A stretch of DNA of 64,000 nucleotides from Bacteroides sp. (GTDB lineage Bacteria > Bacteroidota > Bacteroidia > Bacteroidales > Muribaculaceae), in contig JAAVCF010000002.1 of NCBI GenBank assembly GCA_014802445.1, positions 155,363 to 219,362 of the forward strand, in the 5' to 3' direction. Within the stretch, counting starts at the first letter, position 1. The number at the start of each line of letters is the position of its first letter. This document shows, piece after piece, positions 50,412-58,660 of the stretch. The notes beneath the pieces are model-generated. The model was not told the origin of the DNA. It did not search any database and was given only the letters and a program-made list of their open reading frames with translations. A program made the position numbers and the translations under genes.

Positions 50412-52555
50412 TGTTGCAGGAACACGCGGCTATCATCAGCCAGGAATTCAATTTAATGCGGAAGCATGTGGCTGCCACACTCAGATTGCTTGACGACGGC
50501 GCCACCGTACCCTTCATTGCCCGTTACCGTAAAGAAGCCACCGGCGGAATGTCGGAAATCAACGTGCGCAACGTCCAGCTGCGCCACAATCTCCTGACCG
50601 AGCTCGACAAGCGTAAGGAGTTTATCGTCGATGCCATCCGCGCTCAGGGTGAGCTAACCCCCGAGCTGGAGCAGCGCATTGCCGACACCCTTGACCCCGT
50701 GACACTCGAGGACATCTACATGCCCTTCAAACCCCGCCGGCGCACCCGCGCCCAGGCCGCCCGCGAGCTGGGTCTGGAACCGCTGGCCCGCATAATCATG
50801 GCTCAGAACTCTGACGATATAAACCGCGCCGCCAAGCGCTTCGTCAAGGGCGATGTGGCCGATGCCGACAGCGCCCTGGCCGGTGCCCGCGACATCATTG
50901 CCGAGTGGGTGAGCGAAAGCGAGAAGGCCCGCTCCATTGTCCGCGCCCGCTTTAACCGCAACGGCAAGGTCAACAGCCGCCTCACCAAGGGAGCCGACCC
51001 CGAAGCCGCCCGCAACTATCAGAACTATTTTGACTTCAGCGAGCCCGTGCGCACCTGCAACTCCCATCGTTACCTGGCCATGCGCCGGGGCGAAGCCGAG
51101 GGGGTGCTCAATGTGTCAATCACCATCGAGGATGATGAGATGATTGAGCGCCTCACGCGCATGTTCGTCAAGTCAGGCGCCACCCCTGAGTCGGCCGCAC
51201 TGGTGAAGCAGGCCGTGGCCGACGGCTACCGCCGCCTGATGCGCCCCTCCATCGAGAACGAAATCGGCGCCGCGCTGAAGGAGAAGAGCGACACCACGGC
51301 CATCTCCATGTTTGCCGACAATGTGGCGCAGCTGCTCATGGCCGCTCCGCTTGAAAACAAACGCATCCTCGCCATTGACCCCGGATTCCGCACCGGCTGC
51401 AAGGTGGTGTGTCTTGACGCTCAGGGCAATCTCCTTGACCACGACGTTATCTATCCCTGCCCTCCGGCCAATGACTTCTACGGTGCCTCGGAGACCCTCT
51501 GCTTCCTCGTTGACCGATATTCCATCGACGCCATAGCCATTGGCAACGGCACCGCCGGCCGAGAGACAGAGCGCTTCGTGGCCTCGCTCCAGCTGCCCCG
51601 TAAGGTGCAGATATTCATGGTCAGCGAGCAGGGGGCCAGCATCTATTCAGCCTCCGACATTGCCATCGAGGAGTTTCCTGACCAGGATGTCACCGTGCGC
51701 GGCGCCGTGTCCATAGGCCGCCGCCTGCTTGACCCTCTGGCGGAGCTGGTGAAGATTGACCCCAAGTCAATAGGCGTGGGACAGTATCAGCACGATGTCA
51801 ATCAGCAGCGCCTCAAGGATGCGCTTGACTACACGGTTCAGAGCTGCGTCAACAGCGTGGGCGTGAACCTCAACACCGCCTCGCGCCGCCTGCTGAGCTA
51901 CGTGAGCGGCATCGGCCCACAGCTGGCGGCCAACATCGTGGCCTACCGTCAGGAGCATGGCGACTTCACCTCGCGCAGCCAGCTGCTCAACGTGCCCCGC
52001 ATGGGCGAGAAGACCTATCAGCTCTGCGCCGGCTTCCTCAGGATTCCCCGCGCTGCCAATGTGCTCGACAACACCGGCATCCATCCCGAGAGCTATGAGC
52101 TGGTGGAGCGCATGGCCGCCGACATCAACGCCAGCGTGGAACGCCTCACGCGCGACAAGCACCTGCTCCACTCCATCGAGCTTGACCGCTATGTGACCAA
52201 GAAAACCGGCCTGCCCACCCTCACTGACATTGTCCTGGAGCTGGAGAAACCGGGCCGTGACCCCCGCGAGAAAGCTGAAGAGCCTGCCTATGACGAAGGA
52301 GTTAGGAAGATTGACGACCTCCACCTGGGCATGGAACTCACCGGCAAGGTCAACAACATAACGGCCTTCGGCGTGTTTGTGGACATAGGCCTCAAGGAAA
52401 ACGGACTGATTCACATCTCGCAGCTGAGCGACGACTTCATCACGTCGGCTCACGAAGTGGTCCGCATAGGCCAGATGGTCCACGTCAAGGTGATGGACGT
52501 CGACGTGCAGCGCGGACGCATAGCACTCACAATGAAAGGTATCCCCCAGAAATGA
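50411..52555 (+). CDS. tex: Transcription accessory protein Tex
   Basis: 714 residues: N-terminal HTH/helical part, YqgF-like RNase-H domain (KRILAIDPGFRTGCKVV around 310-325), helix-hairpin-helix (NTASRRLLSYVSGIGPQLAANI) and C-terminal S1 domain (LHLGMELTGKVNNITAFGVFVDIG). Tex is a conserved RNA-binding factor affecting transcript elongation and stress. It overlaps its neighbours on both sides (1 bp, 4 bp). Identification is firm. Confidence 0.95.
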   Translation: MLQEHAAIISQEFNLMRKHVAATLRLLDDGATVPFIARYRKEATGGMSEINVRNVQLRHNLLTELDKRKEFIVDAIRAQGELTPELEQRIADTLDPVTLEDIYMPFKPRRRTRAQAARELGLEPLARIIMAQNSDDINRAAKRFVKGDVADADSALAGARDIIAEWVSESEKARSIVRARFNRNGKVNSRLTKGADPEAARNYQNYFDFSEPVRTCNSHRYLAMRRGEAEGVLNVSITIEDDEMIERLTRMFVKSGATPESAALVKQAVADGYRRLMRPSIENEIGAALKEKSDTTAISMFADNVAQLLMAAPLENKRILAIDPGFRTGCKVVCLDAQGNLLDHDVIYPCPPANDFYGASETLCFLVDRYSIDAIAIGNGTAGRETERFVASLQLPRKVQIFMVSEQGASIYSASDIAIEEFPDQDVTVRGAVSIGRRLLDPLAELVKIDPKSIGVGQYQHDVNQQRLKDALDYTVQSCVNSVGVNLNTASRRLLSYVSGIGPQLAANIVAYRQEHGDFTSRSQLLNVPRMGEKTYQLCAGFLRIPRAANVLDNTGIHPESYELVERMAADINASVERLTRDKHLLHSIELDRYVTKKTGLPTLTDIVLELEKPGRDPREKAEEPAYDEGVRKIDDLHLGMELTGKVNNITAFGVFVDIGLKENGLIHISQLSDDFITSAHEVVRIGQMVHVKVMDVDVQRGRIALTMKGIPQK

Positions 52556-52953
52556 ATAAGACAGCCCTTGTGGTGGGAATAGGCAGCAATACCACCGACC
52601 GCGAGTTTCGCATGCAGTCTGCCATCGAGGCCCTCTGTGGCAAGTTCACCGATGCCAACGTGTCGGCCGTGTATGAAACACAGGCCGTCAACGGCCACGA
52701 TGCACCCTATTTCAACGCCGTGTTCTCAGGCATGACCACCATGACGATGGAGGATGTCATCGTGTGGCTCAAGGAGCAGGAGCGTCTGGCCGGGCGCAAT
52801 GAGCTTGAAAACATTGAGGGTCAGGTGCATCTCGACCTTGACCTGGTGATATGGGACGGACGCATTGTGCGCCCCGCCGATTTTGACCGCACCTATTTCA
52901 ACATTGGCTATCGCCAGCTCCTTGCCGAGGGGGCGTTTCAGTACAACGTGTAG
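52552..52953 (+). CDS. HPPK-like protein, catalytic arginines not conserved
   Basis: 133 residues with the ferredoxin-like HPPK pattern: VGIGSNTTDREFRMQSA, YFNAVFSG, and HLDLDLVIWDG carrying the two metal-binding Asp. In E. coli HPPK the catalytic arginines lie in GRVR and WGPRTLD; here the corresponding stretch is AGRNELENIEGQVHLDLD, so they are missing. The protein is also short (normal about 160). It may bind a pterin without phosphotransfer or be a degenerate paralogue; whether it is the cell's folK cannot be settled here. It overlaps tex by 4 bp and comEC convergently by 16 bp. Confidence 0.7.
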   Translation: MNKTALVVGIGSNTTDREFRMQSAIEALCGKFTDANVSAVYETQAVNGHDAPYFNAVFSGMTTMTMEDVIVWLKEQERLAGRNELENIEGQVHLDLDLVIWDGRIVRPADFDRTYFNIGYRQLLAEGAFQYNV

Positions 52954-54920
52954 CTCACCGCCCCGTCGCGCAGGCTCACCGCGCTGACCCCCGCAGCCTC
53001 AAGCTCCGCCAGATAACGGGCGGCGCGGCGGGGGTGCATGTCAGCCGCAATCATCACTGTGTCAACCCCTTTGCAGGCCGTGGCGGCCACAATATCACCC
53101 CGGAAGCGCGAGGTGGCTATCACTGTGCCCCGCCAGTGGCCGGGCATCGCCTTATGGCGCTCCGTGAGCAGGCAGAACCTTCGGCCGGCAATGGTGAGCG
53201 TGTCGGCCCGCCGCGAGAAGCCGGGCAGCTCCACATCGGCAGCCACCTCCACACTGTCAATCCCCCGGCGCCCCATAAAATCGCGATAGCGATACGCCGC
53301 GCGGTCTCTCACCGCTCCCTGGTCCTGCCTCCGCGCCGAGGTGGTCACCACCAGCCTCCCTCCGCTGTTCACCACCACGTCAAACGACTGCAGCGAGCGC
53401 GCAAAGTAAACCCTCCCCTCATCCTCGGGGCGCCCTGCGCGCAGCTCCACCACTCCCCATGCGGCCACACACATCAGGGCCATCACCAGACTCGCCTTGC
53501 GGCGACGAATGAGGCCGAAGGCCGCAAAGGCGATGGCGGCGCACCCCATCACCACCCCCGCCGCCTCAGGATAGAACCCGGCGCGAAATCCGGGCAGCGA
53601 GGCGAAGAAGGCCGCCGTGCCGTCAATGGCCGCATAAAGCGCGTCGGCCACAGCCGCTACCGCCGGAATCCCTGTGGCCACAGCCAGGAGTCCGGTCATC
53701 ACCGCCGGCGGCATCAGCCAGGCCACGAGGATGTTGGCCCCGAGGAAGTGGACCGGCAGGGTGTGGAAATAGTAAGCCGAAATCAGCGCCGTGGCCGTGA
53801 CGGCCGCCAGCGGCACCATGACCATTAACGCCACTTCGCGCAGGAAGCGCAGGTGAGGCGGAAGCTTGTCGGCCAGCGGCACCACGGCCAGAATCCCCGC
53901 CACGGCGGCAAATGTGAGTTGAAAACCGGGGGTGAAGAGCGCCGACGGGTCAAAGAGCAGTATCAGCAGAGCGGCGAGGCAGAGGGAATTGAAGGAGGAG
54001 TGACGGCGACCGAGCATCCCCCCAGCCATCACCACCGTACACATCACCGCCGCGCGCGTCACCGAGGCCGACAGGCCCGTCATGACCGCGAACACCCACA
54101 CCACGGCAATCACCGTCAGGCGCCGCGCGCGGCTGTGGCGCGAGGGGAAGAAGGGAAAGAGCAGCGCCCCGGCCATCCATGCTATCAGCCCCACGTGGAG
54201 GCCGCTCAGAGCCAGGATGTGTGACAGGCCTGCGGCGGCAAACCGCTCGCGGTCAGAGGCCGTCAGCGGCTCGGTGTCGCCGGTGATGACGGCGTTGATA
54301 AACACTGCCGTGGGCGGACTCAGGGGTGACCTGAACACCCGCTCCGACACATCGGCGCGCAGCCGCTGCAGCGCGCGCCCCACGCCCTTCTCGGGCCATG
54401 CGCCCCGCAGTGAGTCGAGCGGCACGATGGTGGTCACCATCCCGCGCTGCTCCAGGGGGTCAATCTCGTCAGGGAGGTCCATAAGCGGATGCGGATGGCC
54501 AAAGGCGGCGCGCAGCCTGAGCCTGTCGTTGGTGCGGGGCGACGCGAAGAAGGAGGGCACGGTGGCGGCTGCCTCAAAGGGGCGCACGGGCTCACCGTCA
54601 ACGCTGTCAACGCGCAGGGTCATCGTGGTTGCACTCTCGCTCTCCCTGATGCGCTCCACCACCGCCGAATAGCATGCCGGGCGCCCTTCGAGCTGCGGGG
54701 GCATCTCGCCGGGACCTCGGAGGAATCCGGCCACACACCCCACTGCCACCCATGCGGTCATCACTGCCACCTCGCGGCGCCTCAGAAGCAGGGCCACAAC
54801 GGCCAGCACCGTCAGCACCGCCGGAGTGCAGAACGGGAGGCCCGCTTTCCAAAGAAGCACGCCTCCCGTCACAGCGGCCAAAGGAAACGCCACAGGCACC
54901 AATGACCACGGAGCTTTCAT
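52938..54920 (-). CDS. comEC: ComEC/Rec2-type DNA-uptake channel protein
   Basis: 660 residues. N-terminal membrane helices, a soluble OB-fold-like section (about 75-200), then the ComEC core (LSHILALSGLHVGLIAWMAG and following helices). The C-terminal hydrolase region after about 500 is short and lacks the metallo-lactamase HxHxDH pattern. In competent species ComEC transports single-stranded DNA across the inner membrane; comF lies elsewhere in the window. Whether this organism takes up DNA is not shown. 3' end overlaps the HPPK-like gene by 16 bp. Confidence 0.88.
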   Translation of the reverse strand: MKAPWSLVPVAFPLAAVTGGVLLWKAGLPFCTPAVLTVLAVVALLLRRREVAVMTAWVAVGCVAGFLRGPGEMPPQLEGRPACYSAVVERIRESESATTMTLRVDSVDGEPVRPFEAAATVPSFFASPRTNDRLRLRAAFGHPHPLMDLPDEIDPLEQRGMVTTIVPLDSLRGAWPEKGVGRALQRLRADVSERVFRSPLSPPTAVFINAVITGDTEPLTASDRERFAAAGLSHILALSGLHVGLIAWMAGALLFPFFPSRHSRARRLTVIAVVWVFAVMTGLSASVTRAAVMCTVVMAGGMLGRRHSSFNSLCLAALLILLFDPSALFTPGFQLTFAAVAGILAVVPLADKLPPHLRFLREVALMVMVPLAAVTATALISAYYFHTLPVHFLGANILVAWLMPPAVMTGLLAVATGIPAVAAVADALYAAIDGTAAFFASLPGFRAGFYPEAAGVVMGCAAIAFAAFGLIRRRKASLVMALMCVAAWGVVELRAGRPEDEGRVYFARSLQSFDVVVNSGGRLVVTTSARRQDQGAVRDRAAYRYRDFMGRRGIDSVEVAADVELPGFSRRADTLTIAGRRFCLLTERHKAMPGHWRGTVIATSRFRGDIVAATACKGVDTVMIAADMHPRRAARYLAELEAAGVSAVSLRDGAVSYTLY

Positions 54921-54938
54921 AAGCAGATTAAACCGTTA

Positions 54939-55889
54939 TCAGGGGATGGTCCAGAGCACCACAGCCAGTGAGCTGAAGCCAATCACCGCCCAGAGCAGCA
55001 CGGCCAGCACAAGCGGCCGGGAGCCCACACTGCGGATGGTGGAGAGCGACAGACTCGCTCCTATCATAAACAGGGTCACCACCATGGCGCGGCGCGCAAG
55101 GAGCACGAGCACTGAGGTGAGCTGCTGAGGCAGAGAGCAATAAGTGTTGACCACCATGGCCAGCACAAACAGGAAGATGAACCAGGGGATGGAAATCTTC
55201 GACCCTTTCTCGCGAAACACGAGCATGGTCACAAACGCCAGAGGGATAATCCACAGGGCTCGGGTGAGCTTGATGAGTGTGGCGGTCTGCAGGGCTGTCT
55301 CGCCGAAGGCTTCGCCGGCGCCCACCACCGATGAGGTGTCGTGGATGGCAATGGCCGCCCAGGTGCCGAACTGCTCCTGCGACATCTCCAGCCAGCGTCC
55401 CAGCGGGGGGAAGATGAACAGGGCTATGGAGTTGAGGATGAAAATCACGCCGAGCGACACGGCCATCTCCTTCTCGCTCGCTTTCAGCACCGGACCGATG
55501 GCAGCAATGGCGCTACCGCCGCAAATGGCTGTGCCCGAGGAGATAAGATAGGTGGTCTTGCGGTTAATGTGGAGGCCGTAGCCCACCAACACACCTACTA
55601 TCATCACTCCAAGCACCGACACCACTGAAAAGGCCATGCCCTCAGCGCCGCTCTTGAGCGACTCAATGAGGTTCATGCCGAAGCCCAGGCCCACCACGGC
55701 GGCCTGAAGCAGATACTTGGAGCACTTCTTGTTGAACTTCGGATGGGGGTTCTCAAACACCATCGCGAAAATCAAGCCCACGAGCAGGGCTATCGGCGCA
55801 TTGGCCTCCCAAGGGAGTCCCATGCGGGTCAGCGGGAGGGCAATAATGATTATCAGGGCTATGTAAAGCCAGCTTGAAAACTGTTTCAT
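54939..55889 (-). CDS. YeiH-family putative sulfate exporter-like transporter
   Basis: 316 residues, about ten membrane helices. Family marks: PLTRMGLPWEANAPIALLVG, GFGMNLIESLKSGAEG, SGTAICGGSAIAAIGPVL and AIHDTSSVVGAGEAFG. Named as putative sulfate exporters by analogy only. The ATG at 55889, overlapping the aroE stop by 4 bp (ATGA), is preferred to one 27 bp earlier. No biochemical proof exists for most family members. Confidence 0.85.
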   Translation of the reverse strand: MKQFSSWLYIALIIIIALPLTRMGLPWEANAPIALLVGLIFAMVFENPHPKFNKKCSKYLLQAAVVGLGFGMNLIESLKSGAEGMAFSVVSVLGVMIVGVLVGYGLHINRKTTYLISSGTAICGGSAIAAIGPVLKASEKEMAVSLGVIFILNSIALFIFPPLGRWLEMSQEQFGTWAAIAIHDTSSVVGAGEAFGETALQTATLIKLTRALWIIPLAFVTMLVFREKGSKISIPWFIFLFVLAMVVNTYCSLPQQLTSVLVLLARRAMVVTLFMIGASLSLSTIRSVGSRPLVLAVLLWAVIGFSSLAVVLWTIP

Positions 55890-56653
55890 ATGTTGGATTG
55901 ATTCCAGATTGTCCATGATGCAAAGGCTTGCAGCAGAAGCATTTCAAGCCCGTTTTTAACCTCGGCCCCAAACTCTGCGGCGCGTTTCATGAACAGGGTC
56001 ACGTCAGGATTGTAGAGCAGGTCATAGCAGAGATAACTTGAGTTGAGGAGATGGTAAGGGATGTCGGGACACTCATCCGTGTGGGGATACATGCCCAGCG
56101 GCGTGGTGTTCACAATCACCTTGTGGCTCTCCATAATCTCTTGACTGATATCATTATAGGTGACTACGCCGGGACGTGCCGTGCGCGACACCAGGGTCGA
56201 CTCCACACCCAGGCTCCTTAGCCCCGCCACAACGGCCTTGGAGGCTCCGCCGGTGCCGAGCACCAGCGCGCGGCGGCGGTCAGGGGTTAGCAGCGGCTTG
56301 ATGGAGTCAGAGAACCCGATTATGTCACTGTTATATCCGCGCAGCGTAAAGTCTTCATCATCGTCGCTCTTGCGGATGATTTTGACCACGTTGACCGCGC
56401 CGATTTCGGCCGCCACGGGGTCAAGCGAGTCAAGGTAGGCAATCACTTGCTCCTTGTAAGGAATGGTCACGTTGAGGCCGCTGAGTGTGGGATATTCGGC
56501 AAACACTTTCATGAGGTCGCCAATGTCGGCAATCTCGAAGTTGAGATAACGGGCATTGATGTTTTCGGCCTCAAATTTCTGATTGAAATAGTTTTGCGAA
56601 AACGAGTGGGTAAGCGGATACCCTATCAGGCCATAGATTCGTTGGTCAGTCAT
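55886..56653 (-). CDS. aroE: Shikimate dehydrogenase
   Basis: 255 residues. Reduces dehydroshikimate with NADPH. Motifs: GLIGYPLTHSFSQNYFN (shikimate-binding), LSGLNVTIPYKE with catalytic Lys, VLGTGGASKAVVAGL (NADPH loop), and GLEMLLLQAF. Its own consensus promoter lies upstream, and the YeiH-like transporter follows on the same mRNA. Identification is firm. Confidence 0.95.
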   Translation of the reverse strand: MTDQRIYGLIGYPLTHSFSQNYFNQKFEAENINARYLNFEIADIGDLMKVFAEYPTLSGLNVTIPYKEQVIAYLDSLDPVAAEIGAVNVVKIIRKSDDDEDFTLRGYNSDIIGFSDSIKPLLTPDRRRALVLGTGGASKAVVAGLRSLGVESTLVSRTARPGVVTYNDISQEIMESHKVIVNTTPLGMYPHTDECPDIPYHLLNSSYLCYDLLYNPDVTLFMKRAAEFGAEVKNGLEMLLLQAFASWTIWNQSNI

Positions 56654-56672
56654 AAAGTTGGCTATCTGTCCA

Positions 56673-56703
56673 CAAATTTAATGGAAATAAGCGTTTTCAC
56701 AAA
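56673..56703 (-). promoter_or_regulatory. Promoter of aroE
   Basis: Minus strand TTTG (56700-56703), 19 bp, TAAATTTG (56673-56680), 19 nt before the ATG. Confidence 0.82.
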
Positions 56704-56739
56704 ATAAATCTTTACCGCAAGGTCAACATTTAAGGTCAC

Positions 56740-58143
56740 TTATGACAGTTTCTTAAAATGCGTTACACACTTCGGCACCTCTTCCTCATAGTGGGTCACG
56801 AAAATCAGGGCGGCGCCGCTGCGGCTCACCATTTCGTCTATGATGCGGCGCAGCAGGGCTTTATGCTCGGCGTCGAGGCCGTGGAAGGGCTCGTCGAGCA
56901 CCATCAGGTCAGGCTGCCGGGCCAGCACCCGCGCCACGAGCACCAGGCGCTGCTCGCCCGTGGAGAGCTCGCCAAACCTCCGCCCCGCCAGCGGCGCTAT
57001 TCCCAGAAGGGTGAGCCACTGAAGGGCCTCGGCCTGCTCGGCCTCGGTCACGGCGCGGTAGCGGCCCAGGAAGGGGCGCATGCCCTGCACCACAATGTCC
57101 ACCACCGGCACCGTGCTGCGGAAATAGAGCTGCATCTCCGGCGAGACGTAGCCAATCCTGTCCTTGATGTCCCAGATGCTCTCGCCCGTCCCGCGGCGGC
57201 GGTCAAAGAGCACTATGTCATTGGAATAGCCCTGCGGATTGTCGGCACAGACCAGACTCAGCAACATCGACTTGCCGCTGCCGTTACGGCCCGAGAGGGC
57301 CCAGCATTCGCCCTGCCTCACCGTCCAGTCAAGGCCGCTGAAAATCACCCGCTCGCCATATTTCACCGTGCCTGAGGTGATGGCGAAAGCTATCTCGGCC
57401 TCAGGGGCGGCTGAGGGGCGCATGGGCGGAAGCGGTGGAAGCTGAGGCTCAGGCGCGGGGCGGCGCATGGCCTCGATGGCGGCGCGGTCGGTAACCACAG
57501 GCCCCACCACCTTATTATATAGGGGGAGAACAGCGTCGGCAAACTCGGGCACATCCTGAGCGTCGCAGAGCAGCATCACCACATTGAGGCCTCCGGCAAT
57601 CAGGCGCTGAAGCGTCAGGTCAAACTCGCGGCGGCCGGCGGCGTCGAGACCAATGTAAGGGTTATCGAGCACCAGGATGTCAGGCTCCGTCAGCAGGGTG
57701 TTGACAAGCAGCAGCTTGCGCAGCTCCCCGCTTGAGAGATAGTTGATTTTCTTGGTGAGCACATCCTTCAGCCCCAGCGCGCGGGTGAGCTCAATCCAGC
57801 GCTCGGAGCGGGCTTTGGCGCCTACAATCGAAGCCACATCAGGCACATAGTCATTCATGGTGGCCTCATGGCGCTGCGCGGCATATTCGGCATCAATGCC
57901 GGCAAGCGAGTGGATGTCAGTAAAGGCCAGCATGACCGTTGTCATCTCGGGGCGGGCAAAGGTCATGCGGTTGTTAAAGGCGTGGCGCCCTTTGGCAATC
58001 ACATTGCCGAGAGTGGTCTTGCCGCTTCCGTTTGGCCCGGTCACGGCTGTGAGCCCGGGCATCACCCCGGCGGGCCCCTTCACCTCGAGGGCCACTCGGC
58101 CGTAAGCGAGGCCGGTCCCGGTAAACTCTATCAGAAAGTCCAT
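56740..58143 (-). CDS. Twin ABC ATPase, ModF-like
   Basis: 467 residues with two fused ATP-binding cassettes: Walker A GPNGSGKTT and GRNGSGKSM; signature LSSGELRK and LSTGEQRL; Walker B DILVLDN and DLMVLDE. No membrane helices, so it is a soluble paired ATPase like E. coli ModF, whose role is unclear. No permease is adjacent. The first domain's Walker B ends in Asn rather than catalytic Glu, so only one site is fully competent. Confidence 0.85.
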   Translation of the reverse strand: MDFLIEFTGTGLAYGRVALEVKGPAGVMPGLTAVTGPNGSGKTTLGNVIAKGRHAFNNRMTFARPEMTTVMLAFTDIHSLAGIDAEYAAQRHEATMNDYVPDVASIVGAKARSERWIELTRALGLKDVLTKKINYLSSGELRKLLLVNTLLTEPDILVLDNPYIGLDAAGRREFDLTLQRLIAGGLNVVMLLCDAQDVPEFADAVLPLYNKVVGPVVTDRAAIEAMRRPAPEPQLPPLPPMRPSAAPEAEIAFAITSGTVKYGERVIFSGLDWTVRQGECWALSGRNGSGKSMLLSLVCADNPQGYSNDIVLFDRRRGTGESIWDIKDRIGYVSPEMQLYFRSTVPVVDIVVQGMRPFLGRYRAVTEAEQAEALQWLTLLGIAPLAGRRFGELSTGEQRLVLVARVLARQPDLMVLDEPFHGLDAEHKALLRRIIDEMVSRSGAALIFVTHYEEEVPKCVTHFKKLS

Positions 58144-58162
58144 AATGTGGCTTGTGGCTAAA

Positions 58163-58189
58163 CAAAAACTGCCCGCATTGAGCGGGCAG
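58163..58189 (-). terminator. Terminator behind tRNA-Cys
   Basis: 8-bp stem (CTGCCCGC / GCGGGCAG), loop TCAAT on the minus strand, followed by TTTTTG. It closes the tRNA transcript ahead of the ABC gene. Confidence 0.85.
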
Positions 58190-58197
58190 GAATTTGG

Positions 58198-58268
58198 AGG
58201 TACCTAGCAGATTCGAACTGCTGTACACGGTTTTGCAGACCGTTGCCTAACCACTCGGCCAAGGTACC
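58198..58268 (-). tRNA. tRNA-Cys (GCA)
   Basis: 71-nt cloverleaf on the minus strand. Acceptor GGTACCT pairs with AGGTACC, and discriminator base U73 is that expected for Cys. Anticodon arm ACGGTCTGCAAAACCGT has loop CTGCAAA, anticodon GCA. T-arm has GTTCGAATC. No CCA is encoded. It has its own promoter and a terminator. Confidence 0.95.
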
Positions 58269-58287
58269 TTGCTGTGGTTTTGCGGTG

Positions 58288-58318
58288 CAAAGGTATCACC
58301 TTTTTTTTAACAATGCAA
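58288..58318 (-). promoter_or_regulatory. Promoter of tRNA-Cys
   Basis: Minus strand TTG (58316-58318), 20 bp, TACCTTTG (58288-58295), with the same -7 as rpsO. Confidence 0.78.
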
Positions 58319-58585
58319 GCTTTTCGCGAAAAAATCCGCAAAATTTCTCTCTTATCCTTCATCTCCCCTCGCCTGCAAAGGGCCGGAGAGGCTGAGCGGC
58401 AGGGTGTTCGGGGCAATTCTGCGCCGTTCATCCGACGCCTCCAAACAACCATTCCCGGCAATCGCAATCACGTTAAAACAAATAAAGTTTCCCGAAAAAA
58501 TTTTTAGTTGTCTATTTTACAGCACTTTACATTTTTGAATTGTACAAATTGTTGTCCAAAACCGATTTCTTTAACACTCGGCAGG
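58319..58585. other. Intergenic region between tRNA-Cys and nrdD, no gene seen
   Basis: AT-rich, no credible reading frame beyond chance and no repeat. A frame running into nrdD from 58508 has no family similarity before the annotated start. Confidence 0.5.
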
Positions 58586-58616
58586 TTGCACACTCAAAAG
58601 ATTTTGCCTACTTTTG
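58586..58616 (+). promoter_or_regulatory. Promoter of nrdD-nrdG
   Basis: TTG (58586-58588), 20 bp, TACTTTTG (58609-58616), about 44 nt before the ATG. Confidence 0.82.
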
Positions 58617-58660
58617 CTGCTGTTGATTCATTCTCTTTTATCCGAACACATCTCATTCCA

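Noticed and set aside
51767..52483. 238-codon antisense frame over tex
   Set aside because: Composition artefact inside tex; no independent promoter or motif.
58508..58660. N-terminal extension of nrdD to 786 residues
   Set aside because: The extra 51 codons overlap the promoter and have no ATP-cone similarity; the ATG at 58661 starts the conserved domain.
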